NCBI GenBank assembly: GCA_033980235.1
Contig: CM067064.1
Location: 30,636,170-30,700,169 of the forward strand
Length of the DNA: 64,000 nucleotides
Direction of reading: 5' to 3'
From: Diadema setosum
Taxonomy: Eukaryota > Echinodermata > Echinoidea > Diadematoida > Diadematidae
Each line of letters starts with the position of its first letter. The first letter of the stretch is position 1. Shown in pieces: positions 35,257 to 49,149 of the stretch. The notes under the pieces were generated by a model. That model saw only the letters and a program-made list of their open reading frames with translations. It was not told the DNA's origin and searched no databases. Both the position numbers and the translations under genes were made by a program.

Positions 35257-38200
35257 ATCATAACTAGGGCACCCTCAGGGCATTTCCCTGTAATCTAGAA
35301 AAGGGGGGAGGGGCGGGACAGAAAACCTAACCTTCATGTGCTTGACGACCGATACACCACTTATAACCACTACCTTCATATGCAGAAATGTGTGTTCAGG
35401 CAGGCTGCCCATTGGTATTAAAATTCTCGTAACTTGGATGCTATGATGTATTTATACCCCAGGAGTCATCAATCTGAGCATTACAACTGTTATGAAGTGC
35501 CAATACAGGCAACTTCCGCCGCTATAATGAAGTCCTTCTTTCTTTTATTAATATCACGTTTGTTATTGCCAAATAATAAAATATATGAAAGCTAAACAAC
35601 AATTTTGGGACCTGAATTAGTATTTTGTTTAATGAGAGTGCACTGTATTTGTTAGTGACAACACCTATTTGTAAGGGCAACCACCTTTGATTAATTTTTC
35701 TCTTGATTAGCAGTCCTTTTACTTTCTTGGGTTGTCTTTCTTTGGGGAGGGCTGGCTCTTATATCAGTTCTGCCTCATGTGCTGTTTAGATATGACAATC
35801 ATTCTCAAAAAAAATATCAAAAACAAAACTTATTGCCACCATCAGCGTGATTATTGCAGAGTGAAAATATCACAAACATCATCATGATCCCAATGAATTA
35901 CATTGCGGGTGAACCATACTGAAATTTATTCTTCTACTGCCAATACAATTGCGACTGCAATGTAACTATGATAAAATAAACAAATTCAGCAAAACATGGT
36001 GTAACAATGATTGTCTATGAATGCACATCCCAGTAAAAAAAAAAATTGCACAGTTGCCTAGATTTTAAGTTATGGGATACTGCATGCCACATGAAAACTA
36101 CTCACTCTTTGCAACCCATACCACTACTATACATTTTTTTGTGCTGTGAGAAAACTGGGGAGATTGCATTGATACATAATACATGGTCGGGAGAGTTCAA
36201 GGGTTTTTGTTCACATTCAAGGTCGCCTGCTTGCTTTTACATACACTCAGTCAAGCATACATGATATCTATACCATCACAGGTCCTTCGCTCTCTCTGCT
36301 TCCCAAACAGGCAATGTAAGCAGGGATAATTTGCATAGTTAACACAAAAGTTTGCTTGGTAAGGCAAGGAAATGACCTTTCCAATGAAAAAAGACAGGGA
36401 AAAAAGGTTGCAGGAAAAGCTTTTGTAAGCCTTATCCAATGTATCTTAGGCAATGGTGTGTTCTGTCAGTTCTGTTAGCCACTGAGGCAGAGACATTGAC
36501 TTGCATTCAATATTTGACAAAACTGAATTAAATACACACTATGATAGTCGCATGATATCACAGTCAAGATGAGTTACTTATTATTAAGGGAAATGACAAG
36601 ATTTTTCTCAAGGTTTGCCATAGCTCATTCTTTACGTGTGTGTGTGTGTGTGTGTCGGTCTGTCCGTCTGTCTGTGTGTGTCTGTGTGTTTGCATGTGTT
36701 TTTGTGTGATGCTGATTTTATAAATGCAAAACGTGTTGCCCGCACAACTGGGTTTAGATAAAACTCATAAAACATGGAGTACATAATTGCGCAGTAAAAA
36801 AAAAATTCTTGAATTATTGCTCATGTATGCCTTTACAATCGGTTTACACCTACAGGTTCTTTATTCTTTGCTATCGAAACAGATTATACAATCAGATATG
36901 ATTTGCATAACAATAGGATAAGCAAAGGAAATGACCTTGTCATGATCAAAACAATATCAATAAGGAAGAGAAGAAAAAAAAAATTATACTACAGCAAAGG
37001 CTATTGTAAACCCCACATCTCAGCGACCAGTGCGTTCATCAATCCTATCAGTCATTGGAATAGAAACTCTCTGACTTGCATGCAAGCTTCAGTGAAATTG
37101 AATTATGTCGATGAGTGAAACCAAAGTCAAGCTGAGTTATCTCTCTTCTTGTTCTTCACCGTCACTCAGTATTTGATTTTCCTCCTATGGTTTGCTTAAT
37201 GCTAAATTGCACCATGTTGCCTGCAGGTACAGTGTACATACTTTGGTGAGTAAAACAATGGTAAGACTCCACCTAATACCCCTTACAGGAAATTGTGGAT
37301 GCAAATGTTATGGATGCTCCATAATTATGGGGGGGGGGGGAGGGGGGGGGAAGAGGGATTATATGAACACAATAGGACTTAACCTTATCTGCATTACTCT
37401 CGTCAGAAGAGTTTGGCAAATTGTAATTCATCCTAAATATTTGATTCTACAGGGCTGAAGCCAACAACTTGCTATTTGAATTCAAAATGCATTTTTGTAT
37501 GTCAGTAGGTATTGAAGAAAGGGAACCTCAGTAACTACTGGTATCCTTTAACACCCTATAATCCTTGAATGGTATGTTCACTATTTGTTCTTATCATGTC
37601 GTAGATGAAGGATTTCTGTATAATAATGCTGACACATACTCATCATTGTGATTCTGACAAACAATTCAAGATACTGGCTGGCAAATTTGCTACAAAAAAA
37701 CAAAACAAAACACAAGAAACACAGCATCTATCGTCAACACATGTAGAAATACACATATAAGCCCTAGACAGGATACATACACATATACATAGGCCTATGT
37801 TATATATTACAGGTTACATATAATTCTGCTTTCTCTAATTCAGGAAGTTGCATGGGACTTTAAAGATTGTCATTTACAGTATAAGTGTTTTTACACTGTA
37901 CACAGTATCATAGTACAGGGGCAGGCAGCATGCTTTTACACAAACGTGTCTAGGAGTCACACTGTGCGGTCCTAATGCACTAGTATACAGACACACACAC
38001 ACATGTGAGATCAAGTTGCCCAAGCTCAGGGATGTACGTCTGCTCACATGAAATATTCAGCATTCTCACCCTCCACGCCAAGGGTGTGTATCAAACTGGG
38101 GAGCAATCTAAATTCCCAGGCACGTCTAGTGCTCACCTCTGTTCTCATCTTGAAAAAGACCCTCAAAAAAGAAGAAAAAAACCCAACATCTTATTTTCTC

Positions 38201-38388
38201 TCTTGCTCCCCCCCCCCTCCAGTCTTTTTGTGTCCCCCCCCCCCCCCACCCTCCCCATCACCTTCTATTCCTCCTGTTTTCTCGCCATTTTTTTTCTAAC
38301 CTCGTAGTAGATGAAGGGGTAGGGAAGGGGGAGGGCTAGCATGTATGATGTTTGACTTAAAACTGTCCATCACATTCCCTCTTGTACG

Positions 38389-38390
<2 letters not shown>
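35257..38390. other. No gene recognised; simple repeats
   Basis: Unique AT-rich DNA with a GT/CTGT array at 36638-36700, a G tract at 37330-37350 and C tracts at 38210-38252. No gene was recognised. Confidence 0.5.
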
Positions 38391-38391
<1 letters not shown>

Positions 38392-38444
<53 letters not shown>

Positions 38445-38458
38445 GTGTGTGTGTGTGT
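38392..38458. repeat. (GT)n microsatellite
   Basis: About 33 GT units with a single GC interruption near 38440. Confidence 0.97.
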
Positions 38459-41400
38459 TTATTGGGTGTGTTTGTTTCTGCTGGTCTGTCTCTTTCTCAA
38501 TTCTTTCTTCATATTTTCCTTCAAAAGGTGGATCTAGGATGTAGGCCCATTCTCAATCAGAAAGAAGGAGAAAGACATAAAGAATATCTGCTGTATACAT
38601 ATATACATTAGTATAGAGAGAGATTGAAAATATGAAGCAAGTTATATCTTTAGTCATAAGTTACTGTGTGTATGTATCAGAAGAGATTCTGATCTGAAAA
38701 AAAAAAGAAAACCAAGACAAACAGATGAACAATAGGTCATAACAACCAGATGAATCAGATAAAAAAAAAAAATACCTTGCAGCATACATTTGGGTTACAG
38801 TCAAGTGTTTGTTTGTGGGTAGGCCATGTGCTCAGCAATTTAATCCAAGCTATCTGAAATCCGTTCATACTTGCTTAATGCTGAATTTCATGTTTCCTAT
38901 TATGTAGATGACATGGACAAGCAAAATAATGTACACAAAGTTTTCTAGGCCTGCAACAGACTGGGTGTATGATGAAGATTTGGGCCATAATGTGGATATA
39001 TCTCTGTAGGCCCTACATTTCTCATGGCTACAATATGCATGGTAGAATGTGCCAGTGATTAGGCTGACACTATGCACAAACCATACTAGAAGTAGTTTCT
39101 TTATAATGCCAACCCACACCTGCACACAAATGTGGTAATACTGGTATGACATCCACAGGGTACTAATAATCCTCACTCAAGTTCTGCTTTTCCCCATTTT
39201 CCAAAATGTGAACACTGGTGGCCAGAGCTTTACGTGATAATATGCTGGCAGCCTGCGTTTTATTTACATCGTAGGCACAGAATTTATGTGAGAGGGGCAG
39301 GGCAGACTATCACACTTTTTATTAGGTCACTCCCTTTTCTACTACTTTCAGTGTCTTGGGAATATTGACCTATGACCTTTAACGATCCTGGGATCTGCCA
39401 AGCAAGCACAGGCCTCTTTTCTGAATGGTAGGTCTTCCAAAGGTCATAGCATTATAAAACTCTGAGGGCATTTTCGGTAAAGAGATCGTGCTAGAGAAAA
39501 AATTGTGTCATAAAAACTGGTGTGAGAGGAGGGAGAAATATATATTATCCTGACCAGAACAACGTTTTGTATTGTCTCGTCCTGTCTTGTCTCATTGGTG
39601 AATCGGAGGATACAATGAACCAGAAAACACAGCACAAATGCAACACAAGACTGTTACAAACATTATCATGTCAATGTATCCTTTTGACATACGCCGACAA
39701 CGGACTGGTAATTCTCAAGAAGGCTTTAATAACACGCTAGAAACAAGGGGGGAGGGGTGTTTCCATTTATAATACAGGGGTGTATAATGAAATGCAAATT
39801 AATGAATCAAAGAGTCCGCACTCAATGGCTGTAAGGCTAACATTAAATTTATCTTACCTATATGGGATGGGGCGAGGAAGGAGGGAGAAGGAAAAATAGA
39901 CTAAAAAATGTCCGAAATGAGAAAGACAAATGCATACCTGCAGTCTAACCCAAAGCATAGAATCTTGACATAAGAGTCACACAACTATGGTTTGGCATTT
40001 CACAGGGAACACCCACTATCATTATTACTGTATGTTCATAGGATTCCAAATATCTTAGATTTTTTTTTTTAATACAGCTACTGGTACCTGCCGCTTGATG
40101 TCACTTCTTTAGCTAATAAAATGTGTATCCAGGCTTTGCATCTACAATCAACATTTTCTCTCAAATGGATTATCATGGTTTACCATTACATTGTCATCAC
40201 TTTGAAACTTTTAATTACATGAGGTAGATGAATTTTTCAATATGTGCAGCAGATGTACAATAATCTCACATGATGAAATTTGTTACGATTTCTGAAATTA
40301 CACCATTGTATTCTCAACAAATGCATGCTATCTATCAAATAAAATCAACAATGCATTCACATCTGCATGCATACCACAATTAATTTTATAAAGGCTTAAG
40401 TTCTATTGTCTCGTACCATTTTATTAAAACACAAGTCCCTCCCCCTTTTAGGGGAAAATTGAAAATACTGGGCTAGCTATGTCATCCCACACATTCCAAA
40501 CAAAAAAGGCATCAACATATCCACTCAAGAAAAATTCCTTTCGTAGTCAAGTATTCTTCAGAAACAAAATTCAACAGTTGTCCACTCGAGTCTCAATTTT
40601 TACTCGTCAAAACTGCATTTAGCAAAATTCATCATTCTAATATGAAAAAGGGGCAAGTGCACTTTTAGCGCAGTGAAATAATCGCATTAACCTCGAGGTG
40701 GCTCAGAATGACAAAAGAGAACGGAGAGGGTAGTGATAGAACCATTACGTTTCACACTGGAAGGCCCCTAAAGGCCCTACTACGGTGGCCTGCTTTGTCG
40801 GCCTTCTGTGCAAGTATGGTGGGAATACACCATATGGTACATGTGGGACCACAGGAGCTGCACTATTTCTCCACATTAGGGCAGGGAGGGTGGTCCAAGT
40901 CTCACTGATTCTCACACTACTGTTGGGCCATTTCACATGGTAACTTTATTCTTGATCCCAGCTACACCAATTTTCATTGGATGTGAAAGACATAGACCTC
41001 GATATGAAAGGCGTCAATTGGCAATGGTAGGAGGGGTGACTTTCTTTTCATTGCTGTTAAAAGGAAATCTACTCTAAATATGCTGCATAACTATGTGGGT
41101 TAAACAAATACTGTTCTAACTCATCAGTGAAGTCTGAGGTAATAGCACAATCCATTCAAATACTATGACCCTTTAAAGTTTTGGTCAAAACCATGTACTG
41201 TCATATTATACAAGGATAAGAAAAATAAAAAATAAAAAATTGTGCTGTCACAGCTGGGGAACAATATTATAAACATTTTAGAACAATTCTTATCTAGCCA
41301 TGACAGCTCATGGATATATCCGATATTTCAAAAACTCAAAACTTTTGAAAGGATTGTCCTACTTTCCTTAACAAAGTACTGTATACTCTTAAAAATAAGA

Positions 41401-44230
41401 TTAAAACAAAGGGGCCTATTGTGCATATCACAAAACACAATGTACACTAAATATTAATGCGCTACTGCATGAAGATAAATTTCAGACAACCGTTAACTTG
41501 GTATAGATTCATCAACTTTCCATACATATATCCATACTGATCGTCTAAATGTTTTGCTCTCCGCTTCAGAAATAGAATTGCATTTTCCAAAATGTATCCT
41601 GCCCTCATCAAACAAATGCTTCGATACACTGTTTGCCTGCTACAAAGCCATCATATCTCGTGGAACCAACCCGCGGCTCACATCAACTCGCAGGACATAA
41701 TGTATGCCGCCGCAGATGCATCAAAACATCAATTTCCTAATTCCCCATCACGGATGCACATTGTCAGTGGGGATTCTGCGGATTCTGAGAGATAATTGTT
41801 ATTGTTGTGAGAGCAGGGCGGCAGCATTTTGAAATGCAAGTCCCGACGATCAATGCGTGTGCGACTGGTTTTATGAATACATGATCAGATTACTGTCGCA
41901 CTGCATGCCTGATAATACTTTTGTATCGTGTGTATGTATGCGCTGCAGAGCGTTGCGAGGCCCGATTTCAGTCTGAATCTTGACTCTGAATGCATGTTTT
42001 ATGGACACATGAACTGGTGCCCTGGGAAAGCTGTAAGGATTTATTGTATATTTTTTTATTCCCCATCTTCTTTTCTCTATTTTTCCCTTTGCAAAAATGA
42101 GCACCTCAGTTATGATGTACACGTATGTCACTTACCCAGCTGTACACAATACCTTTACACAATGTCAGAATACACAAAGTCTTTAGATGCAAAGTGTATG
42201 AAAAATATGAAATACATTGTAAAAACAGAAATGCCATGGCACAAAGGAACAATAACAAACAAACATGAGTATGTTTCAGATCATGGACTTTGATCTCTTT
42301 CAATAGGGAATGGGGAAAAAATGCGATGTATCTGCAGTGTACACAAACCATTAATGTCACTTGTGTTAAAATTAAACTGCTCCATATTCTCTGGGTGTGG
42401 CCAAACACAAGCCATAATTCACATAGCATTTGCACAACCTGCATATCACTCCATAATAGTCCCATGTAATAGATAGATATTTCCTCGTTATCCTTTTGTT
42501 GCAAGTATTTGTTGTAGATTTGTTGCAATGTTGTTATCCTTTTGTTGCAAGTATTTGTCGTAGAAATTAAAACTCTGAGCTATTGCAAAACTACTGCAAA
42601 AAAAAAAAAAAGTATTGAAGCAGCCCACCAGGCCACACAGAAGATGGAGTTCATGTGCATAATTGACTCTATGTCATTACAAAAGACCTCCAAAGAGACT
42701 CATAATAAATTAATAGTATGAGGTATATAGTCTGTGTCCAGTAGCGAGTTCATAATTGGCATCGAGTCTATTAACCAGCTCAAGCATCGCAGAGCTAGCT
42801 TACCGCCTCTAGATTTCCTACCCAATGCACTTTATATAAGCTAAATGACTGGCCACAATCCCATTAACTGAAGGTCAGCCCATATCAATTTAATCATTAA
42901 TATTCCCAGAGTGATCATGAAATTGAAATACTGTATATTCCATGCATGCAACATGCAATCAGTATGTGGTAGTTTGAAGCAATTCATATAACATAAAACA
43001 GTACAACAGCAACAACAACAAAAAAGAGAGAAAAAGATGGGAACGAGTCAATTCCAGGCTGAATATGACTGGAAAAGAAAATTCAAGAATTGGTTTTAAA
43101 AAAAGACCAAAAAAAAGGACAAAATGCTAAGTTCAGGAAGTTCAATCAACTGCTAATAGACTGGAATTAATTTTTGCACTTGGTGTCTGCAAAATCAAAG
43201 TTCTTTTCATTGTGTCTTGTCAATTCTTTGATTTCATTGGTGTTTTATAGAAATCAAGAGGCAACATTGATATCTCACTTTCACGTAAACTTTTGAGAGA
43301 TAATATCCATATAATATCATACATTGTATGCAATGGATCCACTCATGCAGCAATTACAGGGATCAAGACTTGCTATGTTATTGTTAGTCCACCAATATGT
43401 CACAATAACACAAACATATCAGATTTCTACCTTCTCTTATAAAATATACATTACCTACTGTACGGAATCAAGCTGCATGGAAATGATGTATGCTCTCACC
43501 CGCTGCCCCCATAGTTCAGGGCATGGTACAGCACTGTTTGATGTTGAGGTCAATGATAGTAGTAATAATCACCTAAGGGCATTTATCCATTTTAGCAGGG
43601 TCTGCTTTTTTATGGCCATTTGTTCCTTAGATCATATCTCTTACTCAGGAACGATTTATGTAACCCTCCATAAAATCCATTTAATTGCATCCTGGTACGT
43701 CTGGGGAGGAACAGATACACGCCACGACCTCTTTGAAGAAAAGTAGGACGGTGTATGCATTCTCTACGGGGCTGCGTTTAGAAATTCAAGGGATTGCCCA
43801 AGCCGCAACTTAACCGTCATTGACGAATGAAATGAAGGATGCCCATTGAATACCGCTATAGTCGCAGGAGATGAAATCTAGCACTTGAAAAAGAAAATTG
43901 TAAATTTGCACTTTACCACTGCACAACTGAATGGGCAGAGGCTAGACTGAATATAATGAAAAGGGTGTGTCTGGCAAAACATACTACAGCTATTATATGA
44001 ATTTACAAGACCATTTTTTCCCCCTCGCTTTTCAATCATTTAAAAAGAGATCAGATTGTGAGCTGCTGCACTCTGTTTTGAGTTGAAATACAGATTAGAT
44101 GTAATTCTGTGTATATATTGTGAAAATTTGGCACAATTCAGGTGATCATTCTAGCTTGAAGCTAAAGTTAGACTGGTTCCCTTATCAATCCCAAAGTTAA
44201 GTAATTTAATCACAGAAGGTTTCTTTCTCT
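38459..44230. other. No gene recognised; GC-richer segments at 41560-41960 and 43680-43880
   Basis: Mostly unique AT-rich sequence. Two 140-codon frames (42106-42528 minus; 43324-43746 plus) lack any known domain. The segments near 41560-41960 and 43680-43880 are richer in CpG and free of simple repeats, and might be regulatory elements. A direct repeat of TGTTATCCTTTTGTTGCAAGTATTTG-type sequence occurs at about 42486 and 42531. Confidence 0.4.
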
Positions 44231-44261
44231 AATTTGATCACTTGTTTATGTTTGGTTCTTT

Positions 44262-44421
44262 GTTGTTGTTGTTTGTTTTGTTTGTGTTTTTTTTTTTGGG
44301 GGGGGGTTGGTTTGATTGTTTGTTTGTTTGTTTGTTTGTTTTTTGTATTTTTTTAATTTTTTTTGGGGGGGTTGTGTGTTTTGTTTTGTTTTGTTTTGTT
44401 TTGTTTTGTTTTGTTTTGTTT
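44262..44421. repeat. T/G-rich low-complexity tract with (TTTTG)n
   Basis: TGTT, TTTG and TTTTG arrays with two short G runs; (TTTTG)n occupies about 44374-44421. The Lys/Asn-rich minus frame across it is an artefact. Confidence 0.95.
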
Positions 44422-45269
44422 TTATGGGTTGGGTACATGTATGGGGAAAAAGAGAGTTAAGGTTTCATGAAACAGTCCCAAATTTGCTCTGAATTTATTC
44501 AACTTATTGTACATATTGGGTCAATTCTTTTTGCAGCATTCTTTCTCAAACTGCTTCAGTTTCAAGCACCACTCTGATGTTGACTTTCATCCCGAGAAAG
44601 TTCTCACTCGACATGTCCACACCGTTCAACTGACACTTTGCAAAACACAGCAGGCTGATGGACAGGCATTTCAAGCTATCTAATAAACAAACCAAAACAA
44701 GAAAATAGCCCACTGCAGTGCGAGGTTGTACAGCGGGCAGGCAGGCTTGGGGGGGGGGGGGGGTGGGGAGGGGAGGAGCCCAACAGTTTACCAGATCATT
44801 CTAGGACTTTCATGCTGTTTTTGCAAGCAGGACTAGAGCCCAAATGTGTATAATCCAAATGTAACTATGAGTACTTGTATGGATAAACACTACTGTGTTG
44901 TATAAATCTGGGTTTGAAAAATGAAAATGGGGGTGCCATCACTTTGTACACAACTGATGGCATGGGAAAGATATTGGGGTAGATACTTTTACTGGCCTTT
45001 GTGCTTTTAGAATTGCCGTAGATGTCAATACAAATTGCAGTGTTTACATTTATACTCGACACAAATAGCGTATACCTTCTGGCTAAATTAACCACAATCA
45101 ATTCAATACAGTGGGGGAAAAAAGAACAGTAGACTTTGACAGCGTTAACGACCTGTTTATCTCTTGTTTGACCCATAACAATGCAGACATGCTGGTTGCA
45201 CGATACGACTATATAGCTGTACCTACTATTAAAGAACAGACATATCACATGAAAAGCAGACATGCAGCA
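44422..45269. other. No gene recognised; G tract
   Basis: Unique sequence with a G run at 44750-44763. The 132-codon minus frame at 44865-45263 has no recognisable domain. Confidence 0.5.
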
Positions 45270-45605
45270 CTGTAATAAAAACAGATAATAATAATAATAG
45301 TGAGACTCTTATAAAGCGCTCATTTCTACCTAAAAAAGATACTCAAGGCGCTATACATAGAACAGAGTACATATTGTGTCACGTTACAACAGTATCACAA
45401 AAAATGATAAGACAATAAACCAACAAACAACATATTATGCGTACACATGTACATACAGGTATGGTCAATTTAAATTTAAAATGTATGTCTTGAGATTCTT
45501 TTTGAAACTATAAATGGAAGATGCTTTTCTAAGAGATTTTGGTAGGCCATTCCATAGTTTTGGGCCCATATATGAAAAAGATAAGTTGTACATGTCAGCA
45601 AATAT
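45270..45605 (-). mobile_element. 3' end of a CR1/L2-like non-LTR retrotransposon
   Basis: The minus strand encodes GPKLWNGLPKSLRKASS followed by SFKKNLKTYIL and a stop near 45469. This is the standard C-terminus of the reverse-transcriptase protein of CR1/L2-like LINEs. The 3' untranslated part holds the common AAGGCGCT / AGCGCTT words, and the element ends in an (ATT)n tail at 45285-45297. Upstream (45606-45930) the frame is broken by stops, so this is a 5'-truncated, decayed copy. Confidence 0.8.
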
Positions 45606-46014
45606 CAGGACCAATTCTTGATGAAATGAAAACTGTGTCTTATTTTGATTTGTTTCTTTTTAGTAAACATTGGCTCCCACACAAGTCAGTCTCCAGTACC
45701 AGTACTGTGACTGCAATGCCCTGTCATTCGGGTACTTCTTATACTCTTTCATCATACGACTTGGTATGTTAACAGGACGAACATGTAATGCTGTAGAAGA
45801 TTGACCACAGGAGTTACAATGGTAGTGATTTAATATCGATTGCGAAAACTTGCAGTCCAATGTTTCATTTTTAAGTTCACTTGGAAAAAAATAAGTGACT
45901 CTAAAATACTTAGGGCTACACATGGGTTACGTACTGTAGATAGGCCTACAGGTAGACAATACTACAATGTACATCTGCATACTTGCAAACTCTACTGCAT
46001 TTGGAGGTAGACTA

Positions 46015-46192
46015 CAGGGCAGCCAACTCTCATGCATCGAGCGTGAGACTCACGCATTTTGGTCCTTTCTCACTCTAAAACTTTATTTCACTTGCATGCA
46101 TTTCTATTGATCTCACTCATTTTGACTCCTAAATTATAGCATTGGCCTATGGGAGTCTCACTCTCAACTAGTTTCCAGTGTTGGCAGCCCTG
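46015..46192. mobile_element. Short MITE with CAGGGC ends, 178 bp
   Basis: The left end CAGGGCAGCCAACTCTCA and the inverse of the right end CAGGGCTGCCAACACTGG are terminal inverted repeats. AGACTA occurs directly outside both ends (46009-46014 and 46193-46198), giving a 6 bp duplication. Just inside the left end GAGCGTGAGACTCACGC is a palindrome. The class is uncertain: the end looks hAT-like, but 6 bp is not the usual hAT duplication length. Confidence 0.75.
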
Positions 46193-46451
46193 AGACTACC
46201 GCTTTTGAGAGATTTCATTAGCATTCAAGCTAGTGCTGCTCGTGTAGGCAGCCTGGATCATACCGGTTCCTCAAATGAAAATGGTGGCAAGGATACGCAT
46301 CTGCCAGTGCAGAGAGCTCTGGGTCAGCCATATTGGATGACCTCCGGTATCCAGAACAGAGACCCCGTCGTGAACTTTGCCCCAAATACACTGCACTACT
46401 CCACAGTTGTCTTCAAATGCGTTCCTCTCAATCAGTCTTGGATTATCTTGA

Positions 46452-46793
46452 AAGGCATTATTTACCATTTGCAGATGAAACAAAAACCCAGCTTTAGTGC
46501 TTCAAAATAGTTCTAAAATCTAAAATGTGAGTTACTGATGTTAACCAGTATAATCAATGTTAAATATTATAAATATACAAAATGTGAACAAATGTTATAA
46601 TAAAACTGCTTGTAGAACAAACCATCTACAGTTTTGGTTTATTGAGAAAAATAGTCATATCTTCTCATATTTTAGGCTTTATTGTAGAATTTTTATATGG
46701 TAGGATGTTTTGTGATACAACTGACCTAGGCCTATGCATAAAATGTGATAACTCGAACACTTTTCAAATCACTGCTCCCAATGGTAAACAATC
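46452..46793 (+). mobile_element. TTAA-class MITE, family B, copy 1 (TTGA flanks)
   Basis: It is homologous over its whole length to the copies at 53155 and 56022, for example CAGATGAAACAAAAACC, TAGGCTTTATTG and AATCACTGCTCCC. Its flanks are TTGA on both sides instead of TTAA, either an alternative target or a mutated site. It contains no gene. Confidence 0.8.
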
Positions 46794-48595
46794 TTGAAAT
46801 GGCATGTGAACTAGCATTGGTGGTGAGGCATCAGTTTATACCTTGAGACTAAAAACCTTACAAAATGATAGGCCTACATTTTCTTCTTTTTGGGGGGAGG
46901 GGGGAGGGAGAAGGACAGAGCCTGACCCCGGGGGGGGGGGGGGGGGGGGGAATGGAGACTGGATAGCCAGGACGGGGGGGGGGGGGGGGAGGAAAGGAAA
47001 GAAGAGGAAGGAAGATATATGATGATCCTAATTTATGCCCAGTCATGCTCTGTCTGCTTCCTTCGACGGTCTGAGGAAATTTTTGGTCTGCAAATTTCTA
47101 CGAAGCCAAAGGTCCACTTGTTTTTCTCATTACAGGCTCTATATTGAAAGTTGTGCAATGGAGCATAGTCAAATACAATTTCCCTTCTAAAAATTTGGAA
47201 TTTTTTATCCACAAGGTAATGGGTAATCATTGACAAACAGAGCAAAGCTACCTAGAAAGTCCTCGCAGAAGTACCCTGCTCCACAGACAGAAGTGAGGGG
47301 GAAAAAACTCATTTTCCCTCTAATTTTATGTTGAACCCTTGGTGAAAAGGTGAAATGTTTTATCTTTGCTTTAAAAGTAATAACAATATAATGTTATTTG
47401 TATCATTTATGGCCTACAAAGTATAATGACAATAGAATGATATTTGTATAATTTAAGGCCTACATTGTGCTATGTACATAGTACACACTTACTGTACATG
47501 CAGTATCTTCTCATACATCATAGTAATCAACGCAAAAATTCTGCTTTAGTCGGAATGGGGGCAATGAGGGCTTGAGAGAGAGAATCTAGGCCTATATACC
47601 AGAACAAGAGCAGAGAGAGCAGACCTCCATGGCGGGAAGACTGTGACCCCAGGAGTTTGGGGGGGGGGGGGGGGGGGGGAGAGGCAATGACAGTCAGCCT
47701 TTTCAGTATGCTATTCCACGCCACCCATCATCACCTCCTACAGCTTGACATTCTTTCCCCGGTGAGATGAACTCAGGCGGGGAGGAGGTCATCGGATTCC
47801 CCCAACATACCAGTCTATCTGCTCATCCCCTGGATGACTTCATCCTAAAGTAATCCAGACATCATTCATACTTTGGCCAGTCCCATCCCTCCTCTCTATT
47901 GTGAGTTTAGAGGTAGGGGCCTACACGGTGTAGCACACGGAAATACCACAACATCACAGGCGACAGAGAAAACAGTTCTATCCAACCTCAACACATTTGA
48001 CATACACTGTTGAAATATACCAATGCAAATCACTAGAAACCAGGTATGAATTTAGTATGTATCCATGGAAACAGAAAGATGTATTTAGATGTCATCTATG
48101 CAAATAATCCATGGTGGGGGGAAAAAAGTTGTTCATTTCTACTCCCTTCTTCCCCTACGTACCTATGCAGAATGTGAAACTTCAGATGTGGAGTATGTGG
48201 TAGAACAAAATAACACGTACCTTTTTACACCATCAGAAGTCTTTTGAACAACTTAGACTTTCACCTACCAATTACTGCCATTTCATATTTCTATTATTGT
48301 TCAACTTTGTTATCTGCTGATATCATTTGATGCACACTGACGATAGGCAGCATGAAAAATACACAAAAATGAAAGTGTAAATATGCTGGGGGGTAGCTAC
48401 GGTTTGCTCATATAGCTGAGTGGACACATCCATAGGACGTGGTAGATGGTATCCATGACAACAGCAGGGAATCAAGATGTCTCCTCATCTTAAAATGGAT
48501 GCAGAGCATCCTTGTATCAATCTGCATCATTTTGTTTGTTATAAACCTTTAAACATGCACCCTGTGTGTACATTCCCAAGCATGGTCCGAATTAA
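46794..48595. other. No gene recognised; cluster of G homopolymers
   Basis: G runs of 21 (46930-46950), 16 (46974-46989) and 21 (47659-47679) bases lie within 750 bp. The rest is unique sequence without gene signals. Confidence 0.6.
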
Positions 48596-49009
48596 AGGGT
48601 GCACTCGAGCACTATACTAAAGCAAACTGTACCATACTGTACCCGCACCAGAGGAGCGCTTGAATGCTCCTAAAGTATACCCTATCATACTGAACCGAGC
48701 CAAAAGTGGGCCACTTCCCAATACCATGTGCTCCAAAAGAGTACCAAATGCATACCAAAAGTTCACATATGAAGAATGCGCGTAACTTGCACATGCGTCA
48801 TAATGTAAAGAGTTTATATTTTGTTAAGGACATCTGCAGGAGTTTAAGGGTGCCTGGTGAATGACCCTCTTGCAACAAATATGTGACCCCCTTTAAAAAT
48901 AACTCATGAGGTCCGTTTTCTCAACAGAGCACTTGAACACTCCAAGTCTGGCACAGTTCAGTATAGTATGCTTTGGTTCACTTTTCAATGGAATGCTCAA
49001 ATGCACCCT
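48596..49009. mobile_element. TTAA-class MITE, family C, 414 bp
   Basis: The left end AGGGTGCACTCGAGCA follows TTAA (48592-48595). The inverse of the right end is AGGGTGCATTTGAGCATTCC. Internal words AGTATAGTATGCTTTGGTTC and ACTATACTAAAGCAAACTG are also inverted matches. The right flank reads TAAG instead of TTAA, probably mutated. The element lies just downstream of TTYH exon 2, in intron 2 of that gene. Confidence 0.8.
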
Positions 49010-49149
49010 AAGCTTCTCTGACTACATGCATTTTGCACTGATGAGAATAAATCCAAGATTTCTGGAGACAAAACAAACAAAAACAAATCAGATCTATAAT
49101 CCTTTTCTTTCTTTCTTTCTTTTTAAATAAGACATAAAGTACAACTTAC

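Noticed and set aside
42106..42528. 140-codon minus-strand frame
   Set aside because: Composition is that of AT-rich noncoding DNA and no motif was recognised.
43660..43700. GFYG-like peptide on the minus strand, considered as TTYH exon 3
   Set aside because: The residues before and after it do not match the family and no acceptor or donor fits the phase left by exon 2.
43324..43746. 140-codon plus-strand frame
   Set aside because: No domain or signal peptide; part of it overlaps a possible conserved non-coding stretch, which is reported separately.
46178..46510. 110-codon plus-strand frame
   Set aside because: It starts in one MITE and ends in another, so its ends are transposon sequence.
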